Source of the DNA: Thalassia testudinum
Taxonomy: Eukaryota; Streptophyta; Magnoliopsida; Alismatales; Hydrocharitaceae
Length of the DNA stretch: 64,000 nucleotides
Reading direction: 5' to 3'
Assembly (NCBI GenBank): GCA_037157565.1
Contig: JAZHRO010000050.1
Span: forward strand, 45,270,001-45,334,000
Shown here: positions 1 through 10,485 of the stretch, in pieces
Position numbering within the stretch: position 1 is the first letter of the stretch
Layout: each line of letters opens with the position of its first letter
Translations under genes and position numbers: made by a program
Notes under the pieces: generated by a model
What the model was told of the DNA's origin: nothing
Seen by the model: only the letters and a program-made list of their open reading frames with translations
Databases searched by the model: none

Positions 1-819
1 TGATAACTTTTCATAATTAGGGATAGAAAATGACATATGAAAATTCACAAGAAACTAAATGTGGAACGCATTAAAATAAAGTGAAAGCTAGGAATACTAT
101 ACGATTGAAATGTCCCTTCTAGAGGAACCCCTCTTCACGAGGCAACACAGCCCTAATAGTTTCTAATTATTAAGCATAAAATGCTTTAACCAGAGTTATC
201 AAGTGATAGTTTCTAATTCTTTTTAATCCACTACTTTTGCTAAGTTTATGACGTGGAGCTAGTTTTTTATTATTAGGATCCCCTACACTTAAATTATCAA
301 CATCATAATTGCCACTTGATTTTGACCCAAGAGCAATTCTTTTCTTTTTAGTTATCAACATCATAGTTGAGAAAGAAACTATCATATGCCCCATTATTGG
401 GAAAATAAGTTCGTGACCTAAGTTTGCACCGGGTTCTAGACCAGATCAGGTTCGTTGGCTAGGAATCATCATTTAGGGGTAACCCAAATTAACTTCTCTA
501 ACAAAACAATGGTTTGGAAAAAGAACAACCAGTTACTTTTATGTTTATGTTTATATTGGAAAATATTCAAAGTGCTTTTTCCATTCATTATGTTTATGTT
601 TATGTTTATGTTTTGAAAGTTCCATTATGTTTATGTTTATATTTTACTATAGAATGTGTGATTTTATACCATGTAGAATGTATCATTTCCTTTTTACAGT
701 ATTTTGGAAAATATCCATAATATAGGGGAAACTCTGTTGAATTCTTTTTAGATTTTTTATTTATTTATTTATTTCCTAAAATTTATACAAATACTAATTT
801 TTTTAATGTATATGCAGAT
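1..819. other. CACTA interior without recognisable gene
   Basis: This is AT-rich sequence with no coding region I can support. It ends in a plausible splice acceptor (pyrimidine tract then TATATGCAG) just before the first exon of the Ptta/En/Spm-like gene, so its right part is probably intron. Short frames on either strand look like chance. Confidence 0.4.
541..632. repeat. ATGTTT microsatellite-like tract
   Basis: ATGTTT units recur at 541-556 and in clusters up to about 635, separated by unrelated bases. It is simple sequence expansion inside the presumed CACTA intron. Confidence 0.7.
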
Positions 820-2933
820 GAAATTCAAGAAATTTGCTAATAGGGGTAATGATGAGCAGGGCACCTCAGCGAGTAGGGATGAGACCCAACCACCCTGCAC
901 GCAGCCCACATAGCCCCCATGTACCCAGCCACCTCACACCTAGCCCACCCAGCTCCCCCGCACCCAGCAACCCAGCACACAGCCCACGTAGCCCCCACGC
1001 ACCTAGCTGCCCCACACACAGCCCACCCAGCCCCTCCGCACCCAGCCACCCCACACCCAAACTCCCCCATCTATTCTTGAGTACATCCCACTAAATACTC
1101 CCAAGCACACCTAGTTGTCATGGTACCTAATCCCGCATTTATCTGCCAGCTTGAATGTCTGGCCTGGTGATCTTGCCCAACAGTACTAAAATAAGGTCAA
1201 GAGGGTGGTTACTAATGTAGAGCCAGAGGTTGCCACCTACTACCCTAACGACGACGAGGATGAGGACGAGGGTGACAGCAGTGAGGATGAGGAGGGTGAG
1301 GACGATGTTGAGATACTGAGGCTACCTCAGCAGGACCCTTAGGCTGAGGCAGGGACTAGATCCACTAGTATGAATTGTCGATAAAATCTTAATAAAATTT
1401 ATTGATAATATTTAAATTTTTAATATTTATATTTTTCTTATCAGGTAATAAAAAAAAGGAAGAGTTCCGACAAGAAATGCACATCTTGATGCACTTTTAG
1501 AGGGGACGAGAATCAAAGCGCATATCAACGAAGCTGGAGAAGATCCAGACTATCCGCCTTTCACCAGTCGACTATTTAGGATGGTAAACAAGCTCATCCC
1601 TCTTTGTTCTTTTAACTAGAGGTCAGTCTCCAGGGAGATCAAGAGGCAGCTTATTCATAATATGGAGGTAAATAATTATCTATATATATATATAAGTTTA
1701 CTTTGTTAATATTTAATTCATTTATACGATTTGTAATATTACAGGCAATCTTTGATTGAGGTGTCAATATGAATGTCACTAAGTACATTCTCCATCATGC
1801 TGTGAGACGACATCGTGATCAGAGGATGACAACGAAGAGAAAGGTGAAATTTGTAATATTTATCAATTTTTATTATTTACTTAATTAATTTCTTTTGACA
1901 ATTTATTTCTATAATTTAGTATTATAATTCAATGTTGTTTAATGAGAAGGCATTAAGGAATGTGCCTCCTACAATAGCAGCAGATGTGTGGAGAGAATGT
2001 TGTGAGCATTGGAATAAGCCTGAGACAAAGGTAATTACAATTACTTTTAATAGCATTTGGAGATAAATTATTCATTGCTTTCCATTATAATATGTTATTT
2101 ATACAGGATCAGGCGAAGAGGAATAAAGCCAATAGGGCCAAAGCTCCACCACAGACCCACTATTTGGGTCGAACCAGTATAGATAGAATAAAGGCTAAAT
2201 ATGTAAGTAATTCCTTATAATTTTGTTACCTTTATGCTTTTAATTAAAGTTTTAATTACAACTATTACCTATAAATCTCTGAAATATATTTACAGGCACA
2301 TTCACATGATGGTGCCACGCTCGATCAGGTTGGTGTGTATGAGGTTACTCATAGCAAGGCCACCACTGACAGCGAGCGAACATGGATACATGAGACATAC
2401 TAGACAAAACATGTAAGTAACATTTATTTATTTACTTAAATTTTTATTCTTACTTTAATATTACAATAAATTATTGTAATTTATAGGTAGAAATGATGAA
2501 CTTAACCAACCCTCCTATAGATGTTGCTTCCGGCACTCAACAGCACCCTCCTATGACACCTGAGGAGGCTTTTAGGAGCACCATGCCTCCGGAACATGGA
2601 GGCTTCATTCTTAGTGGGGGGAGAAGTCAGACGATCTCCAGCTAGTATGGGCAAAAGGGGTCAGCAACAGCAGCCGTTGTCCAGCAGATGCAGACACAGC
2701 TCCATGATGTCACCTCACAGTTTCGTTAGCATACTCAAGCTTGGCAAGATGCCAAGAAATTCATGGAGGAGCAGAGGAAGGAGATGGAGCAGTAGAGAGC
2801 AGAAATGAGAGAGATGATGGCGTTATTATGGGGCAGTGGTCGGGATCACAATTCATATCAATACCTACCTTGCAGAGACAACGACGACCTCGGAGGTGAT
2901 GGAGTACGACAGGGGGTAGGAGCTGAGGCATAA
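820..2933 (+). pseudogene. Ptta/En/Spm-type CACTA protein (TNPA-like), degenerate, multi-exon
   Basis: Reading from ATG 820 gives a short N-terminus followed by proline/threonine-rich repeats (about 890-1070) and a run of acidic residues (about 1245-1320). Later exons fit about 1446-1670, 1745-1845, 1918-2030, 2107-2202, 2296-2412 and 2487-2933, with GT/AG-like borders. They hold the family hallmarks: a conserved W-(R)-SVSREIK block, then WRECCEHW followed by a KRNKANRAK segment and a glutamine/glutamate-rich coiled C-terminus ending in TAA at 2931. The family protein is thought to bind subterminal repeats and assist the transposase. Several stops interrupt it, for example TAG codons in the proline-rich exon where CAG is expected and one TAG where Trp is expected. 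It is non-functional as read. Exon borders are approximate. Confidence 0.72.
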
Positions 2934-3169
2934 CTTTATATTATCTATCTTTTGTTTTGTTTGGTTTTGTATTTTGACAATATGACATACTTTTATCATT
3001 AGGTTTATATATATATATTTGTTGAATGTTGAATGTTTTATGTTCCATGTCGTATGTTGAATTCTTATATTGTGTGTGTTTTGTATGTTATATATGTTTT
3101 AAGGTGTTATAAAATTCTAAGATTATAGAATCTTATAACTCTAAACGTTATATTAAAAAAAAACATACA

Positions 3170-3515
3170 TATATACACGACGGTTCTACAAATAACCATC
3201 TTGTTTATTTAGACGACGGTTCTCCTACGACCGTCGTTTATACAACTATACAACAGTTGAACAACCGTCATCTACGGTTTACGTATACTGTAGACGACGG
3301 TGATCCAAACTGTCGTTTAGAGTTTATTGTCAACAGTTTGTACAAGAACCATCGTAAATAAATGAGACAATGGTTTCTAAAACCATCGTCTAAGATATGA
3401 CAATTTTAAATAAGAACCGTCGTCTATACACTGACACGACACACACTTTCATGACTATAGAATACAACAGTTTGCATGGGATAGGAGACATTTTTCAACC
3501 GTCGCGAAAATCATT
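3170..3515. repeat. CACTA subterminal repeats
   Basis: About ten copies of a motif close to GACGGTTCT or its complement AGAACCGTC lie in both orientations (for example near 3179, 3212, 3228, 3296, 3408 and 3498). Arrays of this kind next to the terminus are the usual binding sites for the TNPA-type protein in CACTA elements. Confidence 0.82.
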
Positions 3516-3528
3516 CTTCCTTGTAGTG
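3512..3528 (-). repeat. CACTA terminal inverted repeat (right end)
   Basis: On the minus strand this reads CACTACAAGGAAGAATG. The partner repeat is off-window. The adjoining TAT is the three-base target duplication. Confidence 0.88.
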
Positions 3529-3771
3529 TATTTTGAAAAATTGTTTATCTGTATAACAAAATTTTGATCTTTTGGATATCTGATCTATACGTATATGCAT
3601 ATATATATCTGTTTAGAATAAGTTTTATTGAAAAGCTTCTGCATGAAATCGTGATTGCCTCCCTATGAACGACCCAGTACTCGCCGATTTTTATAAATTC
3701 ATTTGTTCCATCGTGATTCTCACAACGACGATAATTTCAGACCTTTCCAATGTGTCTCGCTATGACAAACA
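3529..3771 (+). repeat. AthA 5' LTR, 3' remnant
   Basis: This aligns with 11908-12151 of the 3' LTR, including the shared GGATATCTGATCTATAC stretch and a matching end (ACAAACA here, ACGAACA in the 3' LTR). Everything upstream was displaced by the CACTA insertion. Confidence 0.88.
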
Positions 3772-3774
3772 AGT

Positions 3775-3792
3775 TGGCACCATTGCCGGGGA
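3775..3792 (+). other. AthA primer binding site, tRNA-Asp
   Basis: TGGCACCATTGCCGGGGA differs at two positions from the complement of the plant tRNA-Asp(GTC) 3' end. It lies three bases after the LTR. The following GGCAA can pair back on TTGCC. Confidence 0.85.
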
Positions 3793-5326
3793 GGCAAAGA
3801 ATATTTTTGAAGCTTTTTAGTACTTATTCGAGATCTCTAACTTGCTATTTTTCCGTTGATTTGAGAAAGAATGGAAATCTTTACAGGACACAACAAACGG
3901 ACCAATCACGGGTTCGAATCTCAGGTAACTACTATATTTTGATTAGTTAGATTTATAAAAATTAGGATTTTCTTGAACTTGAGGATTAGTTAGAATTTGT
4001 TTGTTTATTGAAAAAAAATTTCTCTTGTTAGTGATTTTCAAGCTGAAAGAAACTCTTAAATTATAAATTCAATTCTCAAAGATTTACATGTCCAAAAATT
4101 CTCAATTTTTCATTGAACGTGAATTTTGAAGTCAAGAACAACATATCCAAATTTCACGCAAATTGGAGTTATGTAAAAATTTTAAAAATTCATACACTGA
4201 TTTGTTATCAAAATAGTTATTGTTCCTAATTTTTCAGAGTTTAAAATATCATGGGAATTTTTATACAACTTCGATTGACTTGAAATTGTGGCACTGAATT
4301 TTTGAGATAGTCAAGAATTTAAGGAAAATATGAAAAAAATATTTATTACATGTTTGATTGCACGAATTATTCAATCACAAACTAGGGGTCAAAACAGACT
4401 ACAAAACCCCTAGTACACTTTAAATTAGAGAAAAAATAGAAAAGTGCATTAAAGTTCTTGAAAAAATATTTTCTAAGTGCCTAGTTAGTGGTGCAATAGG
4501 ACCAATTGATTGCATTTCTTGGGTCGCACCACTAATCAGATTTTTGGACTTAAAAGAACATCTAGCAACTATTTGTGCTTAGGGTTTCACATTAAGGGTA
4601 GAGCACACTTGCATTTCCATATTTAAAGGAAATCTATCCACCAATTGGGATTTGCAAAACTCTTGTGTGCCTCATCAGAATCTTGACTGAAGATATTAAC
4701 TAAAGTGAATCCTAAAATGCATTAGCACAAGCATTTGAATCTTAAAATTTACTTCATCATAAAAAATTGCTTGTGAACCCTTTTTGCCTGAGCACTTCAT
4801 ACATCTGAAATCAATTTTAAGGGTAAACACCCCCTAACACCCATCATATTCTAAAAGCATATCAAACCTAAGCCTAAAACTGAGTAGACGTGCCTTAGGC
4901 AGGACTAATAGTCTTGGGGACTTGAAATTAGATTAGGCTAAGGTCAAGGCATTGTCTACTTGGACCCACTGGTAATAAGAAAGGTTAATGCGGTAACCGT
5001 GTTAACCCTTAGTGGTGTCCCACCCTGCGGGGCATCTTATGGGGTCCCATCCTTCTTGCCAGCCAAGTAATTCAAGGGTTGATCTAACCCAGTCGTGTTT
5101 TGGGGAGACAAGATTAGGACTATCTAGGGTTTACACTCTAAGGTCTAGTTTGATTGCTTGTATTGCAAGGGAGAGGATTCTCTCATCTATCTGCTCCCTC
5201 TCATCTACAAACATTCTTCTGGTGCATGCAAGGTAGAATATCTCAAAATCCTGATTTTCTACCACCATTGGAAAGAAATCCTAGGAGAAGACCTATTTAT
5301 CCAAAATCTGAATCTGACCCTCTGCA
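3793..5326 (+). other. AthA leader, non-coding
   Basis: About 1.5 kb separate the primer site from gag. Part of it (about 4870-5190, with GAGTAGACGT and a CTCTCATCT block) resembles the AthF leader at about 58440-58790. Small frames such as 5012-5236 are not supported as genes. Confidence 0.65.
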
Positions 5327-7060
5327 ATGGCCAATCACCACGAGGAAGATGAGATCGAAGAGGAAGAATAAAATCTGGATCCAATGACCCTCTTACAGAG
5401 GTAGATCACTAAGCAAGGCCAGTACCATGACAGGAAAATGAAAGTCATCATACAGGCCATCACCTGACTCCAAATTGGGAGAGCTGACTAGCCTCTCCGT
5501 GACTTTTACAACCCTCCTAATGCCCAACCTGAACCCTTTGTCAGGGTACCCTAGGATGGGGAATATTTTGAACTCAAACCTTAGATTATCAATCTGATTC
5601 CCCAATTCTATCGTCGTGATTCTGATGACCCCTTCCGCCACCTTGAAGAACTTCTACACATAGGAAGGACCTTTGGCCCTAGGAACATGAATGAGGGTAC
5701 GTTGATGACGAAAATGTTCCTATTCTCCTTAAAAGATAGAGCTACTCATTGGTTGAGGACTATTGGTAGGCCAATCCTAACCTGGGAAGATCTGAGAAAC
5801 ACATTCCTGAAGAAATTCTTTCCCATAAGAAAAACTAATGCCCTTAGATGTGCCATTACAACTTTTAAGCAGAACCTTGGGGAGCAACTACATGAGGCTT
5901 GGGGGTGGTTTAACGATTTAACTAGGAAATGCCCTCATCATGGGATTCCAAAGTGGCACTTGGCCCATATTTTCTATTATGGGTTGAGTGATAATCTGAA
6001 GAATTTTGTTGATGCGACATGTGGGGGCAATTTCCTAAGTAGAGACATTGAGGGAGCCTTTCAATTATTTGAGAATATGAGCGAAAATTCCCTCAACAAT
6101 GCCTCAATGTCCGTCTTTAATAGGGCTAATCAACCAAGAAGTGGAGTTTATGAAGTTAATGATAATTCACACTTGGTTGATTTAGAATTAATTGCACAAT
6201 GATTAGACAAGGTGGAACTCGTAGGAAAGAATGTGAAGAATTTGGATAAGAAACTGGATAATCTTCTGAAGGGCAGGAGTTCCTTAGGTACACAATCCAA
6301 AGTAAATCCTGTCCCTACCCAAAGAGTGCCTATGTTAACTCGCAACCAGCTCCCCAACCCCCTAGATCAAGAATTAGTGCACAACATCAATGATCTAACC
6401 ATGGCTTCACCTATGAGCCAACTGTACTTGGACCCATCTCTTTCTGGATACCAAGGAGGGACCTTGATGCCCTCGAATTCTGAACTTGGCATCCCGATGC
6501 CTAGTCATCTTGAGGATGTGAATGCACTCCAGGGTTACACTAGAAATGAGCCGTATTCAAACACTTACAACCCTGGATGGCGTAACTATCCTAACTTTTC
6601 TTGGTCAAGTCAGAAACCCGTCCAGCGTCCTAACTTGACTAAGCCAAACACTTATGGGCAACCAAGTAGGTACACAACCACCACTTATCAACCACAACCT
6701 ACTCAGGAAAATCAACCCTCTGATCTGAGCCTGGTCCTTAAAGAAATGAGAGAAATGAATTTGAGACATAAAGAAGAAATGAATCAATTGAGGATAGATT
6801 TGACGGGATGATTAGACTAGCTAGTTGATGCTAGACAACACGGGATGTTGCCATCCCAACCTATCCCAAACCCAAGGAACTTCAATAAGGTTAACCAGCA
6901 CAACACATAGGATCAACAAGCACACACAATTCAACCTGCTCCCCAGCACCCACCTGATTTTGTTAACCCTAACCCAACCTAGACTCAACCCATTTTGCAA
7001 AACCCACCTCACCCTTCTAACCCTAATGCCTATGCCTGTACTATCACTTTGTGAAGTAGG
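5327..7060 (+). pseudogene. gag: AthA gag (capsid/nucleocapsid) pseudogene
   Basis: Gag forms the virus-like particle that packages element RNA. I chose ATG 5327 because the same frame runs unbroken in phase from there through the protease, and because the text after it matches the acidic start of other Athila gags. The conserved core (about 5720-6110) includes LKDRATHWLRT, TWEDLR, KKFFP, EAWGWFNDL, CPHHGIPKW and a final SENSLNNAS. A Pro/Gln/Tyr-rich tail with NPGWRNYPNFSW follows. Stops include TAA 5369, TAG 5402, TGA 6200 and TGA 6809, but I find no frameshift over the whole gag-protease span. Nearly all sites are explained by CAG, CAA or CGA changing to a stop. No zinc knuckle is visible. 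Confidence 0.85.
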
Positions 7061-8038
7061 AAACAAATCCAAGATCCTTATCCTTCTACATCAAAATCTT
7101 ACCAAGATCTTGAGGAGCCTAAATCTGACCTGGGAGACCAAGCTAAACTAGAAAATAAGATTCAGGATTTGAATACTCATGATTTTTCTCAATCACCATT
7201 TCCTAAAGCCTTGAACAAACCCAAGGAAAAGAAAACCAACCAATCTAAGGAGTGGCTTGAGATTTTAAAGCAAGTCTAGGTGAACATACCACTCCTTAAG
7301 GCTATTGAGAACATCTCAACCTGTGCAAAACTTTTGAAGGAATTATGCACACCGAAATGGGAGCCCCAATCATCAAAAAGGGTCGTGATTTCTGAACAAC
7401 CCAGTGCCATCATCCTAAATAAGCTCCCTCCTAAAAAGAAAGATCTAGGGACCCCCTTAATTTCATGTGAAATAGATGGTTTTATCCTGGATCAAGCCTT
7501 ACTAGACCTTGGTGCCTCCATCAACTTAATCCCCACAGTATTATATGAAGAGTTGAATTTAGGCCCCTTGCAACACACTGATGTGACCCTTTAGCTTGCT
7601 AATAGGTCAACCAAAATTCCAAAGGGCCTTGTACAAAATGTGATTATAAAAGTGAGGGATTTTGAGTACCTAATGCACTTCCTTATTCTGGATATGGAGG
7701 CATCAGAAAACCTGAACCACACACCAATAATCTTAGGAAGACCTTTCTTGGCCACAGCCAAGGCTCTAATCAACTTTGAGACGAGGATTATGCACATCAC
7801 CTCTGGAAGGAAAAATTGTCAACTCAACATCTTTAAAGCTTCCTAAAAGAATAAGGTGAATTGTGCTTCCATCGAGGTCGTAGGAACAATTGAACAAGTT
7901 TTGGCAATTCACACTAAAGATAATCCGAATCCTACCAAATCTCAAGACCTTCTCAAAAGGAAAGAGGGGGATGTACGTGAGGATGATTCTAATCTACCAC
8001 CTCTCAAAGAAGATCAAATTGAAAACTCTTGGGAGTAA
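7061..8038 (+). pseudogene. AthA retropepsin-type aspartic protease, pseudogene
   Basis: This continues the gag frame. Protease would cut the polyprotein. The active-site segment is LLDLGASINLIP (about 7498-7533), the DLGA form found in Athila elements, followed by VLYEEL. A second conserved block, IILGRPFLATAKALINF, lies near 7730-7780. Stops are TAG about 7277, TAG 7592 and TAA 7844. TAG 7592 falls on a codon that is glutamine (CAG) in AthE. The frame ends at TAA 8036, where AthD and AthE would go on into reverse transcriptase. Here the sequence moves into an unrelated acidic segment, so the loss of RT to integrase is a real structural difference and not only decay. Confidence 0.85.
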
Positions 8039-8640
8039 CTTATGATGAATTAGAAGATAATATGAAGAATCCTCAATACATCCACCCTGAAATTCAAGAG
8101 CTATTAGGTTTTGAGGGAATTCAAGAGAATGGACAATCTAAAGACATGAACTAGGAAATAACCCCAGTAGAAGAAATTCAACACATAATGGATTGGGGAA
8201 GAATTTATAAGCCAACTGGTTCAAATGGATGGCTTGAATTTGAGGGAGAAATGACTTTAGATTAGGAAGAGGTAATATCTGATGAGGATTTTCAACAAAT
8301 TTAGCACAACTATACCTTTGCCCTCATATGACCCAGAGCCTGGAGAAGTCATGATTTTTAACATCAACTACCAATATGAGGATCCTTATGATTCTGATTC
8401 AGAACCAAATTTAAATCTCAATCATGACCCGAACCCTCTACCACCTCTTCTTGATCTATTTTACTGGATTAATGAATAGGCTCTGCATCTTGAACCTCAT
8501 CCACCTAACCCTTGTCCATATTTTAAACCAAAAAGACTCTTTGGAGTGGGATTGCATCATCAGCTGGTCCGCATTTGTGGATCACTGATTCTTGGATCAA
8601 ATGATCATATCTTTATACTAATCTTGAATATCTCTGCAAT
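8039..8640 (+). pseudogene. Acidic unknown frame plus GLHH-type peptide, AthA
   Basis: After a frame change the reading continues at 8038 with a Glu/Asp-rich segment, then in another frame (8282-8479) with YEDPYDSDSEPNLNLNHDP. Similar Asp/Asn/Pro-rich text occurs in AthC (NLNLDYDYGP). At about 8540-8640 a peptide reading GVGLHHQLVRICGSLILG follows, matched in AthF (GMGLHHNLVYICGLLTLG) and in part by AthC (GFGLHHQPVDL). I do not recognise the family. The conservation between non-autonomous elements suggests a once-translated product, but stops and frame changes mean this copy is dead. Confidence 0.5.
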
Positions 8641-8707
8641 AGTTATTACTCCTTCTCTTGACCTACAATATTGAATTAAATATTTTTGGGTTTAGGTCCG
8701 GCAAATG

Positions 8708-8740
8708 ATGTTAAACTTAGCGCTAGCTAGGAGGCAACCC
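8708..8740 (+). other. Post-ORF conserved motif, AthA
   Basis: GTTAAACTTAGCGCTAGCTA followed by GGAGGCAACCC. This conserved stretch normally lies just after the coding region in Athila-like elements. Its GGAGGCAAC repeats the bases that follow the primer binding site. Confidence 0.7.
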
Positions 8741-8857
8741 AGTATTCTTTACAGGTAGTTTGCATCTTCTGCATCCATGCTGACCTGGATTAATAAGCAT
8801 AGTGAAGTGATATCCCCTCCTCTTACTTATTATATTTTGATTTTCCTGCATACATTT

Positions 8858-8892
8858 CAATGAGGACATTGTAATGAATAGGCATGAGGGGG
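8858..8892 (+). other. Internal polypurine-like tract, AthA
   Basis: CAATGAGGACATTG (8858-8871) is followed by TAGGCATGAGGGGG (8879-8892). The second part is nearly the same as the true polypurine tract at the 3' LTR (AGGCATGGGGGTG). The arrangement recurs in all six Athila copies here. Confidence 0.7.
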
Positions 8893-10472
8893 TGAACAAT
8901 GCATGTCTTATTTTTATGGCAGAAAAATAATGCATTTAGGCATAAAGAATTTTTATCAAAACGGTTTTATTAGAGATTTATTCTTAAGATGATTCCTAAG
9001 TTTAGAATCCAGTACAATTTCACACTTACACATAGAATTTGCAATGGATCCTCTGTGAAGACTGATAAACATCCTTAGTTTGTTGAGAAGAATCAATGCT
9101 TCTTCTCCTAAGCCCTTGGACAGTAATTAGGGAGTCAGGTAAATTATCTTCAAGAAGATCTACCAAACAAGTGTGAGGTGAGAGTAGAAAGTCTACTGGC
9201 ATTCTAAGGCTAGTATGAGGAATCTTAAAATTCTGGATAATTAGATAATGATACTCGGAGTTAGGCATAGTTTTCGCTCTTGGTTTCTACATACAAATTC
9301 ATTGTGCGAATATTTTTTTGAGAGCCACCAAATAAGGCAAATACACAAAGAGTGGGTTATGATAAAACTAGGACTAAGGTGGATGGTTACAACTGTCCTT
9401 TACGGAATCCTCGGCTGAAGGAGGGTATTAATGTCAAGGTTAGAAATATGTTGTCCAATCCATTCCTTTCCCGATGCAGAGAATAGGCACTTCCACAAAA
9501 TAAGCCACCCGATATCCTCTTGAACATCTCCAATCTCATATGATGCCTCGTAAATAAAAGTTCGTATGGTATACCGCATTGCATTAGTAGATATATGGTT
9601 GCGAAAGTAAAACAGAAAAAGAGAGAAAAGAAAAAAATATACATATATATAGAAAAAAAAGAGAGGGAAAAGAAAAGAAAAAATATATATATACATAAAA
9701 AATTAGAAAAAAAGAAGAAAAGCAGAAAAAATGAAATTATGAGTTTAGAGTTTATTTCAAGTGTATTGAGGCAACAACACCTACCACCCTCATGATCCAC
9801 CAAATACAACCTTGACCTACTTTTTTGTATTTCTGACCGCCTGAATAAGAGCTGAAGAATTTTGACTTAGTTGTAGAGTTATCAGAACCTAATCAAAGTG
9901 ATAATGCCATGAGAGACCACCAAATAGATTGACAAATCTGGTGAGATTGTGAGCTCTAAAAGAAAGAAAAGAAAAGAGAAGAAAGAAGAAAAAGAAAAAG
10001 AAAGAAAAAAAAGGAGAGAATGAGTACAAAGGAACTAAAGAAAGTACAGTTTCTCTGCCTCTCTTTGAGTTGAATTATTTAATAGTCTGGAAATCTAGGT
10101 TCTAAAGTACTAGTCTATATGTAGCATCAAATGAGTGTGATCTACCAAATACAAATCTACTTAAATCAGAAATCTTCTACCTAAGCCAAAAGCTAGAGCT
10201 AAATTTCCAAATATGTTATAACCCCGAGGGAAGAAGTCTACTATCCTAATATAATTTTACTAAGGGGTCAAGTATGAGCTTTAGATGTGGATTGGTTTTT
10301 TCACTTGGATCCGTTGCATAGGCTACAACAAAACACTTTTACGATTATCAGTATTTCTAAAGTTTTGGATGAAAATAAAAGAAATAAATCTCTAGTCAAA
10401 CTCTTGATAGAAATCAGTCATGTAGAACTAGTGTGCATTTAGTCTTGCGCTTGATAGGGACTAGCAAGATTC
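8893..10472 (+). other. AthA 3' non-coding region with CCACCAAATA repeats
   Basis: This occupies the place where some Athila elements have an env-like gene, but I see no such frame. It aligns with the AthE region on the other strand (43250-43630 matches 9010-9400). It holds scattered CCACCAAATA-like motifs (near 9324, 9799, 9920 and 10143) and purine-rich runs (9600-9730, 9960-10020). Minus-strand frames at 9387-9809 are compositional artefacts. Confidence 0.65.
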
Positions 10473-10485
10473 AGGCATGGGGGTG
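10473..10485 (+). other. AthA 3' polypurine tract
   Basis: AGGCATGGGGGTG lies directly before the 3' LTR, where plus-strand DNA synthesis would start. Confidence 0.82.

Larger units (their letters stand above)
1..3528 (+). mobile_element. CACTA (En/Spm) DNA transposon, 3' part only
   Basis: The right end is a terminal repeat reading CACTACAAGGAAGAATG on the minus strand (3512-3528), the standard CACTA terminus. It is preceded by about 340 bases of subterminal repeats and by a degenerate Ptta/En/Spm-type gene. The three bases after the end, TAT (3529-3531), match the target site inferred from the undisturbed AthA 3' LTR at 11908-11910, so the element inserted into the AthA 5' LTR. No left CACTA terminus is visible, and bases 1-819 do not resemble the AthA LTR start. 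I infer that the window opens inside the element and that its TNPD-type transposase lies upstream. The share of 1-819 belonging to it is inference. Confidence 0.82.

Noticed and set aside
834..1094. Proline/serine-rich protein read on the plus strand
   Set aside because: It is an out-of-frame reading of the repeat-rich first exon of the CACTA gene, whose own frame starts at 820 and carries the family features downstream.
5327..8038. Stop-codon reassignment or read-through to explain many TAGs
   Set aside because: TGA and TAA occur as well, and the stops sit where CAG, CAA or CGA is expected; deamination of silent DNA explains them more simply.
9387..9809. Membrane-like Phe/Leu-rich minus-strand protein
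   Set aside because: It arises from an A/G-rich run (9600-9730) in the AthA 3' region; no counterpart frame is kept in AthE.
8893..10472. Env-like gene
   Set aside because: Some Athila elements have one here, but none of the six copies shows a supported frame between the two polypurine tracts.
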